This document shows, in pieces, positions 21,946 through 21,946 of a stretch of 21,946 nucleotides of DNA; position 1 is the first letter of the stretch; every line of letters starts with the position of its first letter. The stretch is taken from contig CABQJA010000014.1 in assembly GCA_902464345.1 (NCBI GenBank), forward strand, positions 1-21,946. The letters run 5' to 3'. A program made the translations under genes and the position numbers. Below the pieces are notes generated by a model. It was not told the DNA's origin and searched no databases. It was given only the letters and a program-made list of their open reading frames with translations. This DNA is from an uncultured Clostridium sp. (GTDB lineage Bacteria > Bacillota > Clostridia > Lachnospirales > Lachnospiraceae).

Positions 21946-21946
21946 T

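Noticed and set aside
1..21946. tRNA, rRNA or CRISPR loci
   Set aside because: Scanning the intergenic gaps showed no cloverleaf-like TTCGAATC/GGTTC arrangement, no rRNA-like segment and no regularly spaced direct repeats beyond the three-unit array at 18840-18901.

Overview
The window reads as a piece of chromosome from a gut-type Clostridia, most likely a Lachnospiraceae member. The reasons are the DUF5717/DUF5716 gene pair, strong AGGAGG-type ribosome sites, mid-range GC with pyrimidine-rich U-tract terminators, and close family resemblance of most proteins to that group. Species cannot be fixed from the sequence alone. Nearly everything runs on the plus strand; only one aminotransferase gene is on the minus strand. 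No rRNA, tRNA or CRISPR array is visible, and no gene-free stretch exceeds 300 bases once a 52-residue gene at 13451-13609 is counted.

Layout. 1-1827: the 3' part of an AraC-type regulator, a convergent PLP-dependent aminotransferase/CobD-like gene, and a divergent intergenic region with interleaved promoters. 1828-8697: a tight four-gene operon of unknown function, made of a giant DUF5717 protein, an Hsp70/actin-fold DUF5716 protein, a TPR-like protein and a membrane hairpin protein flanked by coiled coils. 8698-10627: a CidA/LrgA-LrgB pair followed by a GntR/FCD regulator; the lrgAB promoter is consensus-perfect and carries two AATTGGT-N3-ACCAATT-type operators, which points to regulated small organic-acid transport. 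10734-13376: valyl-tRNA synthetase without a T-box. 13377-14180: two small genes, one for a Ser/Asn/Lys-rich 52-residue protein and one for a two-helix membrane protein, each followed by a terminator. 14225-15833: an Eis-like acetyltransferase and a rhodanese-like protein, ending in a terminator whose loop holds the stop codon. 15838-18802: a promoter, an RlmL-type rRNA methyltransferase and an exported papain-like protease. 18803-21671: short A-rich repeats, RdgB (house-cleaning nucleotide pyrophosphatase), a YfcE-like phosphodiesterase and an RlmD/RumA-type rRNA methyltransferase. 21672-21946: AT-rich DNA with a very short ORF and a strong hairpin, possibly the edge of an inserted element.

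The best candidate for an undescribed system is the 1828-8697 operon: an Hsp70-like protein with altered nucleotide-binding loops, encoded beside a 1189-residue repeat scaffold, a TPR partner and a membrane tether. This composition suggests a membrane-associated chaperone or assembly machine, but its function is not known from the sequence. The best-supported regulatory prediction is control of lrgAB by the GntR protein encoded immediately downstream.
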